Below, piece by piece: positions 1 through 6,522 of a DNA stretch of 7,922 nucleotides. The translations under genes and the position numbers were made by a program. The notes under the pieces were generated by a model. That model did no database searches and was not told the origin of the DNA. It was given only the letters and a program-made list of their open reading frames with translations. The stretch's first letter is position 1. Each line of letters begins with the position of its first letter. The stretch comes from Lysobacter_F sp035645555. GTDB taxonomy: Bacteria; Pseudomonadota; Gammaproteobacteria; Xanthomonadales; Xanthomonadaceae. The stretch covers positions 1 through 7,922 of the forward strand of contig DASQMI010000019.1 of the NCBI GenBank assembly GCA_035645555.1, written 5' to 3'.

Positions 1-429
1 GGCACGGTTGCCGGCGGCGTACCCGCGCCGACCGCGAGCGCGCCGGTGCCGGTCGCGAGCACCACCGGCAGTGCCGGCGAGAGCGGTACCGGCGGCACCG
101 CCGGGCCGACCACGGTCACCCCGACCGGCCCAGAGACCACCAGCGCGGCCGCGGTGACCCGCCGCGCGCCGCCGCCGCTGTACCAGTGCAGCAGCGCCGA
201 CGGCACCACCGCGTTCAGCCCCGATCCCGGCCCGGTCGGCCGCTGCACGCCGGTCGCCGAGAGCGCGCTGTGCGACGGCTGGCGCGCCCGCATGGCCGAG
301 CTGGACGCGCAGACCCGCGCCAGCGACGCCAACCTGCGCACCAGCGCGCAGAACGAGCTCGAGCGCGTCACCGTGGCCTACAACGCCAGCACCTGTGTGG
401 TTCCGGCCGGCGTGATCCCGGCGTCGTGA
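1..429 (+). CDS. C-terminal part of a probable exported Thr/Gly/Pro-rich protein (5' end outside window)
   Basis: The reading frame is open from base 1 and ends at TGA 427-429, so only the last 142 residues are visible. The GTG at 46 is not a convincing start, because the frame continues upstream with the same composition. About 55 residues of low-complexity Thr/Gly/Pro/Ser/Ala sequence form a linker-like stretch. It is followed by a compact segment starting LYQCSSADGTTAFSPDPG, which resembles the short 'LYxC...DG' modules of exported DUF4124-like proteins in Xanthomonadales. The end is a charged helical region with a conserved-looking CDGWRARM. Four cysteines (in YQC, GRC, SALC and STC) could form two disulfides, which fits a periplasmic or surface protein. 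There are no lysines in the visible part. The function is unknown. The signal peptide, if any, lies outside the window. The low-complexity linker could also belong to a larger multidomain protein. Confidence 0.7.
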   Translation, partial: GTVAGGVPAPTASAPVPVASTTGSAGESGTGGTAGPTTVTPTGPETTSAAAVTRRAPPPLYQCSSADGTTAFSPDPGPVGRCTPVAESALCDGWRARMAELDAQTRASDANLRTSAQNELERVTVAYNASTCVVPAGVIPAS

Positions 430-439
430 GCGGCGCTCA
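427..439. repeat. Perfect inverted repeat containing the stop codons of two convergent genes
   Basis: TGAGC / GGC / GCTCA is a 5-bp perfect inverted repeat with a 3-nt centre. Its left end is the TGA stop of the plus-strand gene and its right end is the TGA stop of the minus-strand SDR gene. It would fold the same way in both transcripts. With only five pairs and no T-run it is a weak terminator at best and may be coincidental. Confidence 0.4.
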
Positions 440-1213
440 GAAGCCGTAGCGCAGGAAGCCGCCATCCACCGCGATGCACTCGCCGGTGACGTAGCCCGCC
501 GCCGGCAGGCACAGGAACGCCACCGCGGCGGCGACCTCCTCCGGCTCGCCGACCCGGCCCATCGGCGTGCGCAGCAGCACCTCGTCGAGGTAGTCGGGAT
601 CGGCCAGCTTGCTGGAGGTGCGGCGGGTGCGGATGTACCACGGCGCCACCGCGTTCACCCGCACACCGTCCTCGGCCCACTCGATCGCGAGGTTGCGGGT
701 CATCTGGTGCAGCGCCGCCTTGCTCATGCCGTACGGCGCGCCGGTGCGCACGTGGGTGAGGCCGGACACGCTGCCGACGTTGACGATGCTGCTGCTCGCA
801 TGCCGGGTCAGCAGCGGATGCGCGTAGCGCGACAGCTCGAACGCCGAGAACAGGTTGATCTCGAAGATCTGCCGCCACTCGTCCTCGGTGTAGTCGGTGG
901 CGGCCTTGGTCAGGTTGCCGCCGGCGTTGTTGACCAGTACGTGCAGGCCCTGGCCGAAGTCCTCGACCCAGTCGAGCAGCTGGCGCCGCTGCTCGTCGTC
1001 GGCGACGTCGGCGACGAACGCCTCGACCTCGCGTTCCGGATACTCCTCCTGCAGCTCGTCGCGCGCGGCGTCGAGCGCGGTCGCATCGCGCGCCACCAGC
1101 AGCACGTCGGCACCGAACGCGAGCAGCTCGCGCGCTACCGCGCGGCCGATGCCGGCACTGGCGCCGGTGACCAGGGCAAGCTGGCCGTCCAGCCGCCAAC
1201 GCTTCGGATCCAT
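437..1213 (-). CDS. SDR family NAD(P)-dependent oxidoreductase, tropinone-reductase-like
   Basis: A classical short-chain dehydrogenase/reductase of 258 residues, a usual length for the family, expected to be a soluble cytoplasmic Rossmann enzyme that reduces a carbonyl or oxidises an alcohol with NAD(P)(H). Visible motifs are TGASAGIG at 16-23 (dinucleotide binding), VARD at 40-43 with Arg42 where NADP-preferring members carry a basic residue, NNAG at 95-98, the catalytic set Asn120, Ser148, Tyr161 and Lys165 (YGMSK), and a C-terminal VDGGF. The stretch NAVAPWYIRT after the active site is typical of the tropinone reductase-like subgroup. The substrate cannot be read from sequence, and in bacteria the name does not imply tropane metabolism. 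The ATG at 1213 is chosen over the GTG at 1231 because a GAGGTGGAG ribosome site lies between them and the Rossmann fold begins soon after the ATG. The gene is convergent with the upstream plus gene (7-bp gap) and divergent from the small lipoprotein. Confidence 0.93.
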   Translation of the reverse strand: MDPKRWRLDGQLALVTGASAGIGRAVARELLAFGADVLLVARDATALDAARDELQEEYPEREVEAFVADVADDEQRRQLLDWVEDFGQGLHVLVNNAGGNLTKAATDYTEDEWRQIFEINLFSAFELSRYAHPLLTRHASSSIVNVGSVSGLTHVRTGAPYGMSKAALHQMTRNLAIEWAEDGVRVNAVAPWYIRTRRTSSKLADPDYLDEVLLRTPMGRVGEPEEVAAAVAFLCLPAAGYVTGECIAVDGGFLRYGF

Positions 1214-1217
1214 GCGT

Positions 1218-1226
1218 CTCCACCTC
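1218..1226 (-). promoter_or_regulatory. Ribosome binding site that fixes the SDR start
   Basis: On the minus strand GAGGTGGAG lies 4 nt before the ATG at 1213; its GGAG has 4-nt spacing and its GAGG 9-nt spacing. It falls inside the six-codon extension that would result from the alternative GTG at 1231, which argues against that longer start. Confidence 0.6.
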
Positions 1227-1252
1227 GGCACGCGCCGCTGGCGCGAGGCCGC

Positions 1253-1258
1253 TAGGAT
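1253..1258 (+). promoter_or_regulatory. Candidate -10 element for the small lipoprotein gene
   Basis: TAGGAT, matching TATAAT at four of six positions, is one of the few AT-containing words in the 73-bp divergent spacer between the SDR and the lipoprotein. It sits 28 bp before the ATG at 1287, giving a leader of about 20 nt that contains the ribosome site GGGAG at 1274-1278. I see no recognisable -35 hexamer at 16-18 bp, so this is tentative. Confidence 0.35.
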
Positions 1259-1286
1259 AGCCGCACGCCCTCCGGGAGTACCGACG

Positions 1287-1511
1287 ATGACCCGTGCGCT
1301 GATCCTGGCCCTGCTCGCGCTGGCGCTGGCCGCCTGCCGTCAGCCCGAACCCGACCCGCAGGACAAGCCGGTGGAGCCGCAGTCGGCCCGGCACACCGAA
1401 CTGAGCGACGCGATCCAGCGCCCGATCGACAAGGCCAAGAGCGCCGACGCCGCGGTGCAGGAAGCGGCGGAGCGCCGCGACGAGGCGATCGAAGCCGCCG
1501 AAGGCGGCTGA
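1287..1511 (+). CDS. Small lipoprotein, alanine-rich and charged, function unknown
   Basis: A 74-residue protein. Residues 1-16 are a short signal peptide (MTR, then a Leu/Ala core) ending in the lipobox LAAC with Cys17 as the lipidation site, so a mature lipoprotein of about 58 residues is expected. After Cys17 comes a Pro/Asp/Glu/Gln linker (about 18-33) and then a charged amphipathic helix with the block IQRPIDKAK near residues 43-51 and a heptad-like Ala/Glu/Arg pattern to the end. Residue 18 is Arg rather than Asp, so the inner-membrane retention (Lol avoidance) signal is absent and outer-membrane sorting is plausible. The start is supported by GGGAG 8 nt upstream. The gene faces sppA tail to tail, so there is no operon link with it. 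It is too short to assign to a named family, but the signal peptide and lipobox make it a real gene. Confidence 0.8.
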   Translation: MTRALILALLALALAACRQPEPDPQDKPVEPQSARHTELSDAIQRPIDKAKSADAAVQEAAERRDEAIEAAEGG

Positions 1512-1532
1512 GCCGGCGACGCGCGCGCCGGC
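1512..1532. terminator. GC-only hairpin between convergent lipoprotein and sppA genes
   Basis: A perfect 7-bp inverted repeat, GCCGGCG / CGCCGGC with a 7-nt loop, begins at the base after the lipoprotein stop and ends 10 bp before the sppA stop. It occupies most of the 31-bp convergent spacer. There is no T-tract on either side, so it would be a non-canonical, possibly bidirectional, terminator or 3'-end stabiliser. In DNA this rich in GC, hairpins of this size also occur by chance. Confidence 0.4.
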
Positions 1533-1542
1533 ACCGGCCGCG

Positions 1543-3432
1543 TTACAGCCCGCAGAAGCAGTGCGCGAGCGCCTTCACCGGCGCGCCGCGGCCGTCGTGA
1601 CGCAGCAGGCGCTCGACGAAGCGCATGTCTTCGGCGACCTGCGGCGCGGCGCGCGCGACCAGCGCACGCGCGAAACCGGACTCCTTCAGCCACGCGCTGC
1701 CGACCCGGCTTTCGGCGAAGCCGGTGAAGAACTTCTCGAACGGGGTCGGCGTGCGCTCGACGTAACGCACCCGGTAGTCGCCGCGCTTGCCGAGCTCGGC
1801 GCGCCGCGCCGCGTCGGCGATCGCCGCACGCAGGCCGCCGAGCTCGTCGACCAGTCCGTGCTGCTTCGCCTGCGCGCCGCTCCACACCCGTCCGCGGCCG
1901 ACCGCGTCGATCTGCTCGGCGGGCTTGCCGCGCGCACGCGCGACCTTGCCGATGAAGTCGCGGTAGCCCTTCTCGATCACCGCCTGGATCACCTGGCCCA
2001 CGCCCGGATCGAGCGGCCGGGTGAGGTCGAACGCGCCGGCGATCGGCGTGGTCGCCACGCCGTCGGTATGCACGCCGATCTTGTCGAGCGCGCGCGGCAG
2101 GGTCGGGATCAGGCCGAAGATGCCGATCGAGCCGGTGATCGTCGACGGATCGGCATAGATCCGGTCGGCGTTCATCGAAATCCAGTAGCCGCCGGAGGCG
2201 GCGACGTCGCCCATCGACACCACCACCGGCTTGCCGGCGGCCTTGAGCGCCTCGACCTCGCGGCGGATCTGCTCGGAGGCGAACACCTCGCCGCCCGGCG
2301 AATCCACCCGCAGTACCACCGCCTTGACCTTGTCGTCGTCGCGCGCCTCGCGCAGCAGCGCCGAGGTCGATTCGCCGCCGACCATGCCCGCCGGCTGCTC
2401 GCCGCCGACGATCTCGCCGGCCGCCACCACCACCGCCACCTGCGGGCGCGGATCGGCCGGGCTGAGCGCGCGGTTGAGGTGCCCGAGGTAGCCGTCGAGG
2501 TCGATGCGGCGGAAGCCGCCCTCCGCGTCGGGGTCCTCGACGCCGCGCTCGGCGAGCAGGTCCTCGACCTCCTCGCGGGTCTTCAGCCCGTCGACCAGGC
2601 GGGCGCGCAGCGCGTACTGCGCGAGGTCGCCGCGCACCGCCTCGATCCGTGTCGGCAGCTGCTCGATGCCGGCGGCGAGCTGCGCCGGATCGAGCCTGCG
2701 CGCGCGCGCGACGTCGGCGAGGTAGCGCTGCCAGACGTCGTTCATCCAGAACAGGTCGGCTTCCTTCGCCTCCGGCGACGCGTCGTCGCGCACGAACGGC
2801 TCGGCGGCGGACTTGTATTCGCCGACCTTGAACAGGTGCATGTCGACGCCGAGCTTGTCCTGCAGGCCCTCGCGGTAGTACTGCCGATAGCGGCTCAGCC
2901 CTTCCAGCAGCAGCCCGCCCATCGGGTCGAGATAGACCTCGTTGGCCTGTGCGGCGAGCAGGTACTGGCGCTGGTCGAGCATCTCGCCGAACGCCACCAC
3001 CTGCTTGCCGGACGCCTTCAGCTCGGCCACCGCGTCGGCGAGCTCGCGCAGCGACGCCAGCCCACCGGCCTGCAGTCCGTCCAGCCGCAGCAGCACGCGT
3101 TCGATGCGGTCGTCGGTCTTCGCCGCCTCCAGCGCGCGCAGCAGGTCGCGCAGCTGCACTTCGGCGACGTCCTCGCCCATCGCGCGGGTGATCGCGCGGG
3201 TCACCGGATCCTGACTGTACTGCTCGACCAGCATGCCCTCCGGCGCGATCACCAGCGTGGTGCGCTCCAGCAGCGGCTGCACCTGCCGGCCGGCGCCGAG
3301 CGCGACCAGGAACAGCAGCAGCAGGCCGAAGAACAGCAGATTGAGGATCAGCCGGCGGGTGAAGTTCATCGCATCCCACAGGCCGACGAAGAAACGGGCG
3401 ATCGGGCCGCGGGTACGGGCAGGCTGGTTCAT
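1543..3432 (-). CDS. sppA: Signal peptide peptidase SppA, 67K type
   Basis: An inner-membrane serine protease (family S49) that degrades signal peptides left after preprotein cleavage. The product has 629 residues, close to the 618 of E. coli SppA. One hydrophobic signal-anchor spans about residues 27-48, after a short basic cytoplasmic tail. Two tandem S49 domains follow. The N-terminal one carries the general base Lys207 in GEYKSAAEPF, and the C-terminal one carries the nucleophile Ser413 in VAASGGYWIS; these match Lys209 and Ser409 of the E. coli enzyme. VLRVDSPGGEVFASE (373-387) and the SIGIFG region (435-440) are also typical. The ATG at 3432 is preceded by GGAG (3442-3445) with 9-nt spacing. 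A longer in-frame version starting at 3495 adds 21 non-family residues and is rejected. The gene lies 76 bp downstream of the MATE gene on the same strand, so it may be cotranscribed or have its own promoter. The CFCGL at the extreme C-terminus is unusual, otherwise the protein is intact. Confidence 0.97.
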   Translation of the reverse strand: MNQPARTRGPIARFFVGLWDAMNFTRRLILNLLFFGLLLLFLVALGAGRQVQPLLERTTLVIAPEGMLVEQYSQDPVTRAITRAMGEDVAEVQLRDLLRALEAAKTDDRIERVLLRLDGLQAGGLASLRELADAVAELKASGKQVVAFGEMLDQRQYLLAAQANEVYLDPMGGLLLEGLSRYRQYYREGLQDKLGVDMHLFKVGEYKSAAEPFVRDDASPEAKEADLFWMNDVWQRYLADVARARRLDPAQLAAGIEQLPTRIEAVRGDLAQYALRARLVDGLKTREEVEDLLAERGVEDPDAEGGFRRIDLDGYLGHLNRALSPADPRPQVAVVVAAGEIVGGEQPAGMVGGESTSALLREARDDDKVKAVVLRVDSPGGEVFASEQIRREVEALKAAGKPVVVSMGDVAASGGYWISMNADRIYADPSTITGSIGIFGLIPTLPRALDKIGVHTDGVATTPIAGAFDLTRPLDPGVGQVIQAVIEKGYRDFIGKVARARGKPAEQIDAVGRGRVWSGAQAKQHGLVDELGGLRAAIADAARRAELGKRGDYRVRYVERTPTPFEKFFTGFAESRVGSAWLKESGFARALVARAAPQVAEDMRFVERLLRHDGRGAPVKALAHCFCGL

Positions 3433-3508
3433 CGAGGACAACTCCGGACGGTCGTGGACAGCGTAGGCGCGCGCGTGCGGCGCGGCATCGGCCATTCGTA
3501 ATCGGATA

Positions 3509-4915
3509 CTAGGGCACGGTGGCCTCGGCCGCCGTCGCGGCCAGTGCCGGCAGGCGTGCGTGCAGCCGCTCGCGCCGGCTGGCGCGAAGGAAGCGCGTGC
3601 CGAGCAGCAGCGCGGCCATGGTCAACCCGGCGATCAGCCCCAGCCACATGCCGCGCGGGCCCCAGCCGAGCGCGAGCCCCAGCCCGGCGCCGAGCGGCAT
3701 GCCCACGCCCCAGTACGACAGCGCGGCCAGCGCCATCGGCACGCGGGTGTCGCGCAAACCGCGCAACGCGCCGGCCGCGAGCACCTGCAGGCCGTCGGGG
3801 AACTGGAACGCCGCGGCGTACAGCAGCAGCGACGCAGCCAACGCGGCGACCGCCGCGTCGCGGGTGTACAACGCGGCGATGCCGTCGTTGCCGAGCACCA
3901 TCGCCAGCCCCGACAGCAGCTGGGTAGCGAGCACGATCGCCGCGCCGGCGCGTGCCGCGCGGCGTACGCCGTCAGCGTCGACACGGCCGATCGCGTGGCC
4001 GACCCGCACCGTGGTCGCCTCGGCCAGTCCCATCGGCACCATGAACGCGATGCTCGCGACATTGATCGCGATCTGATGCGCGGCTGCCTCGACCGGACCA
4101 ATCCGGCCGATCAGCAACGCGGTAGCGATGAACAACCCGCCCTCCATCAGGATGGTCACCCCGATCGGCAGCCCGGTGCCGAGCAGGCCGCGCATCGCCG
4201 CCCAGCGCGGCGCCTCCCAGTGGCCGAACAGGCGCAGCGCGGCGAACCGCGGCGTTAACGCGAGGTAGATCGCGAACCCGAGCGCCTGCACCCACATCGT
4301 CGCCGCCGAGGCGATCCCGAGCCCGCCGGCGCCGAGCGCGGGCAGCCCGAACGCGCCGAACGTCAGCGCGTAGCCGAGCGGCGCCAGCACCGCCAGGCCG
4401 CCGAAGCCGAGCACCATCGTCGGCAGCGTCCAATGCAGGCCCTCGCTCAGGTAGCGCTGGGTCAGGTACAGCGCCAGCGCCGGCACGCCCCAGCGGATGC
4501 CCAGCAGGAACGCGGCCGCGCCGGGCCGGATCGCCTCGTCGATGCCGAACAGCGGCAGCGCGTGCGCGGCCACGGTCAGCACGCCGAACATCACCGCGCC
4601 GAGTGCGGCCGCCAGCCACAACGCCTGACGGAACAGCGGGCCGATCTCGTCGCGGCGGCTGGCACCGTCCAGCTGCGACACCGCCGGCGGCAGCGCCATC
4701 AGCGTGCCCATCGCGACCACCATCGGCAGCCAGAACAGCGCGTTGCCGACCGCAACCGCGGCCAGCGTGGCGGTGCCGTGGCGGCCGGCGATCAGATTGT
4801 CGACCAGGCTGATCAGCCCGGTCGACAGATGGCCCAGCACCAGCGGCGCGGCGAGCACGGCGGTCGAACGGATTTCGCGCCGCAGCGTGGGCGCGGAAGA
4901 CACGGGGGACGGCAT
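3509..4915 (-). CDS. MATE family multidrug efflux transporter, NorM-like
   Basis: A 468-residue polytopic membrane protein with about twelve hydrophobic segments and the two-lobe layout of MATE antiporters, which export cationic drugs and metabolites in exchange for Na+ or H+. Family marks are visible in order: VDNLIAGRHG near 38-47 with Asp39 (equivalent to Asp36 of Vibrio NorM), ALPPAVSQLDGA ending TM2, Glu258 in ILMEGGLF (equivalent to Glu255), AAHQIAIN at 278-285, RVGHAIG at 304-310, and Asp374 in FQFPDGLQV (equivalent to Asp371). All three cation-site acids are therefore present, which supports a working pump. The protein contains no lysine and no cysteine. The ATG at 4915 has no purine-rich ribosome site (the preceding bases are GATCCCCC), yet no better in-frame start exists upstream or before TM1. 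The gene is first on this strand, divergent from the DUF3667 gene, and upstream of sppA. The substrate is unknown. Confidence 0.95.
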   Translation of the reverse strand: MPSPVSSAPTLRREIRSTAVLAAPLVLGHLSTGLISLVDNLIAGRHGTATLAAVAVGNALFWLPMVVAMGTLMALPPAVSQLDGASRRDEIGPLFRQALWLAAALGAVMFGVLTVAAHALPLFGIDEAIRPGAAAFLLGIRWGVPALALYLTQRYLSEGLHWTLPTMVLGFGGLAVLAPLGYALTFGAFGLPALGAGGLGIASAATMWVQALGFAIYLALTPRFAALRLFGHWEAPRWAAMRGLLGTGLPIGVTILMEGGLFIATALLIGRIGPVEAAAHQIAINVASIAFMVPMGLAEATTVRVGHAIGRVDADGVRRAARAGAAIVLATQLLSGLAMVLGNDGIAALYTRDAAVAALAASLLLYAAAFQFPDGLQVLAAGALRGLRDTRVPMALAALSYWGVGMPLGAGLGLALGWGPRGMWLGLIAGLTMAALLLGTRFLRASRRERLHARLPALAATAAEATVP

Positions 4916-4990
4916 GGGGGATCGAAACGGCGACTGCGGCCGCGCAACCGCGCCGATGGCGGGCGCCGGCGCCGGGTCGGCGCGCGTCGC

Positions 4991-4996
4991 ATTGTA
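4991..4996 (-). promoter_or_regulatory. Candidate -10 element for the MATE gene
   Basis: On the minus strand the sequence reads CCACTACAATGCG, containing TACAAT, which matches TATAAT at five of six positions and stands out in GC-rich surroundings. It lies 75 bp before the MATE ATG, so the leader would be about 70 nt. I find no TTGACA-like -35 at the usual spacing. I see no comparable element for the divergent DUF3667 gene in the same 146-bp spacer (4916-5061), which otherwise holds only GC-rich sequence, including GGCGCCGGCGCC near 4962-4973. Confidence 0.45.
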
Positions 4997-5049
4997 GTGG
5001 TTGCGCTCGCGCCGGCGGCGGCGACGGTGCCACCATGGCGGGCACTCGT

Positions 5050-5055
5050 GGGGAG
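5050..5055 (+). promoter_or_regulatory. Ribosome binding site that fixes the DUF3667 gene start
   Basis: GGGGAG lies 6 nt before the ATG at 5062. The alternative ATG at 5035 would add nine residues (MAGTRGECR), has no ribosome site of its own, and would place this strong site inside the coding sequence. Confidence 0.65.
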
Positions 5056-5061
5056 TGCCGC

Positions 5062-6522
5062 ATGAACGCCACCATCGCCCCGCCGGACGCCGCCGGCACC
5101 TGCCAGAACTGCGCCACGCCGCTGCGGGGCGAGTACTGCCATGCCTGCGGGCAGTCGGCGCACAACCCGCTGCGCAGCCTGCGCCACGCCATCGAGGACG
5201 TGTTCGAGTCGTTCTGGCACCTCGACGGGCGCGTGTTCCGCACCCTGCGCGACCTGCTGGCGCCCGGCCGCGTCGCGCTCAACTACCTCGCCGGCCAGCG
5301 CGTGCGCTACGTCGCGCCGCTGCGGCTGTTCGTGGTGCTGAGCGTGCTGGCGTTCTTCGTCGCCCAGCAGCTGGTTGACATCGAAGGCGGCGGGACGCGA
5401 CGCGAGGTGCCGGCGGCGGCGGACGAAGCACGCGTCGAGCCGGGCGACGACGAGGGCCTCGACCGCATCCTCGCCGCGACGACGATCGCCGAGGTGGAGC
5501 GCCTGCGCGCGGCGCAGCTGCAGGAGCTGGCACGGGCGCGCAACGCGGTGGCGCTGGTGCCGATCGCGCGCCAGGGCATCGACCGCGCGGTCGCCAAGGT
5601 CGAGCGCACCGCCGACCGCCGCATCGCCGCGCTCGCCGCGCGCGAGGGCCTGAGCGCGGCGCAGGTCACCGCGGCCCGCGTCGCGCAGCGCGCGCCCACG
5701 CTGGAGACGGCGACGACGCTCGCCGAGCTCGAACGCCTGCGCGCGGCGCGCATCGAAGCGCTGCGCGCGCGCCTGGCCGCGGTGGCGGCGGCGGACACCG
5801 CGGCACGCAACCGCCTGCTCGGCATGATCCGCCAGACCAACCACGCCGCCGGCTGCCGCGCCGCGCAGCTGGAGATCGAGCGCGCCGAGCACAGCGAACG
5901 CCCGCTGCGCCCGCAGAGCGCGGAGAACCTCGCGATCTACGGCGATCCCGATTGCGATCGCGACCTCAGCTTCAACGGCGAGCCGTGGGATCCGGAGATC
6001 AACCCGCTGCGGCTCGAACGCGCGCCGGCGGCGGTCAACCGCTGGATCAACGCGCTGGTCGCGCGCGGCGAGGCGAACATCGCGCGCCTGCAGAAGGAGC
6101 CGGCGCTGTACGTGCGCGCGCTGCTCGGCGCGGTGCCGGGCGCGCTGTTCCTGCTGGTGCCGGTGTTCGCGCTGCTGCTGAAGCTCGCCTACCTGGGCTC
6201 CGGCCGCGCATATCTCGAGCACTTCACGGTCGCGCTCTACAGCCACGCATTCCTGTCCCTGGCGCTGCTGGCGCTGTGCGGGCTGATCGCGCTCGGCAAT
6301 GCGCTGGCGCCGTACGGGGCCGGCGTGCGCTGGATCAGCGGCGGCCTGCAGGCGCTGTTGTGGCTGTGGCTACCGGTCTACCTGCTGTGGACGCAGAAGC
6401 GTGTGTACGGCGATGGCTGGCCGCTGACGCTGCTGCGCTACCTGCTGGTCGGCCTGCTGTACTGCGTGCTGCTCGGCTGCGCCATCACCGTCGTCGCGCT
6501 CACGAGCCTGGTATGGATGTGA
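5062..6522 (+). CDS. DUF3667 family membrane protein with N-terminal zinc ribbon
   Basis: A 486-residue protein of unknown function. Cys14, Cys17, Cys26 and Cys29 (CQNC...CHACGQ) form a two-knuckle zinc ribbon. Residues 58-90 (FRTLRDLLAPGR, then YLAGQRVRYVAPLRLF) are the core signature of DUF3667. The first membrane helix is at about 86-104. Residues 105-350 form a large charged Ala/Arg/Glu-rich, probably helical loop holding an internal duplication, two isolated cysteines (265, 298) and an acidic cluster at 295-301. Four more helices follow at about 354-376, 395-416, 425-443 and 458-483, with YLEHFTVALYSHAF (384-397) before the second of them. If the zinc ribbon is cytoplasmic, the large loop is periplasmic, which fits the basic TQKR loop between the last two helices facing inward. 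Its 3' end overlaps the DUF4286 gene, suggesting translational coupling. The family name is well supported; no activity can be assigned. Confidence 0.88.
   Translation: MNATIAPPDAAGTCQNCATPLRGEYCHACGQSAHNPLRSLRHAIEDVFESFWHLDGRVFRTLRDLLAPGRVALNYLAGQRVRYVAPLRLFVVLSVLAFFVAQQLVDIEGGGTRREVPAAADEARVEPGDDEGLDRILAATTIAEVERLRAAQLQELARARNAVALVPIARQGIDRAVAKVERTADRRIAALAAREGLSAAQVTAARVAQRAPTLETATTLAELERLRAARIEALRARLAAVAAADTAARNRLLGMIRQTNHAAGCRAAQLEIERAEHSERPLRPQSAENLAIYGDPDCDRDLSFNGEPWDPEINPLRLERAPAAVNRWINALVARGEANIARLQKEPALYVRALLGAVPGALFLLVPVFALLLKLAYLGSGRAYLEHFTVALYSHAFLSLALLALCGLIALGNALAPYGAGVRWISGGLQALLWLWLPVYLLWTQKRVYGDGWPLTLLRYLLVGLLYCVLLGCAITVVALTSLVWM
5476..5775 (+). repeat. Direct duplication within the DUF3667 gene (units 5476-5541 and 5710-5775)
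   Basis: Two coding segments 234 bp (78 codons) apart encode ATTIAEVERLRAAQLQEL... and ATTLAELERLRAARIEAL.... Over the first 13 codons (5476-5514 versus 5710-5748), 35 of 39 bases and 11 of 13 residues are identical, and similarity then fades. Both units sit in the large loop after the first membrane helix. The close DNA match suggests a fairly recent duplication or conversion of a helical element, although shared high-GC codon choice inflates the identity. Confidence 0.7.

Noticed and set aside
1340..3379. 679-codon minus-strand frame overlapping sppA in another register
   Set aside because: Composition is almost only Arg/Ala/Gly/Pro, typical of the off-frame reading of a high-GC gene, and it would overlap sppA along nearly its whole length.
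3433..3495. Upstream extension of sppA by 21 residues (start at 3495)
   Set aside because: The added residues do not resemble the family N-terminus, and GGAG at 3442-3445 points to the ATG at 3432.
1561..3501. 646-codon open frame on the plus strand opposite sppA
   Set aside because: It is a high-GC shadow of the sppA codons. The translation is Arg/His/Gln/Leu-rich with no recognisable domain, while the minus-strand SppA shows both catalytic residues in family motifs.
4950..4980. Palindromic GGCGCCGGCGCC in the divergent spacer as a possible operator
   Set aside because: The motif is pure GC in very GC-rich DNA, so symmetry of this kind is expected by chance, and no regulator gene is nearby to support an operator.
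5881..6000. Possible EF-hand-like calcium loop at DPDCDRDLSFNGE in the DUF3667 protein
   Set aside because: The acidic spacing starts like DxDxD, but there is no glycine at position 6 and no acidic residue at position 12 in either register, so only an acidic cluster is noted.
4813..6246. 477-codon open frame on the minus strand spanning the MATE start, the divergent spacer and much of the DUF3667 gene
   Set aside because: The product is low-complexity Arg/Gln/Ala-rich and lies antisense to a gene with a zinc ribbon, membrane helices and a good ribosome site; it crosses two clear gene starts.
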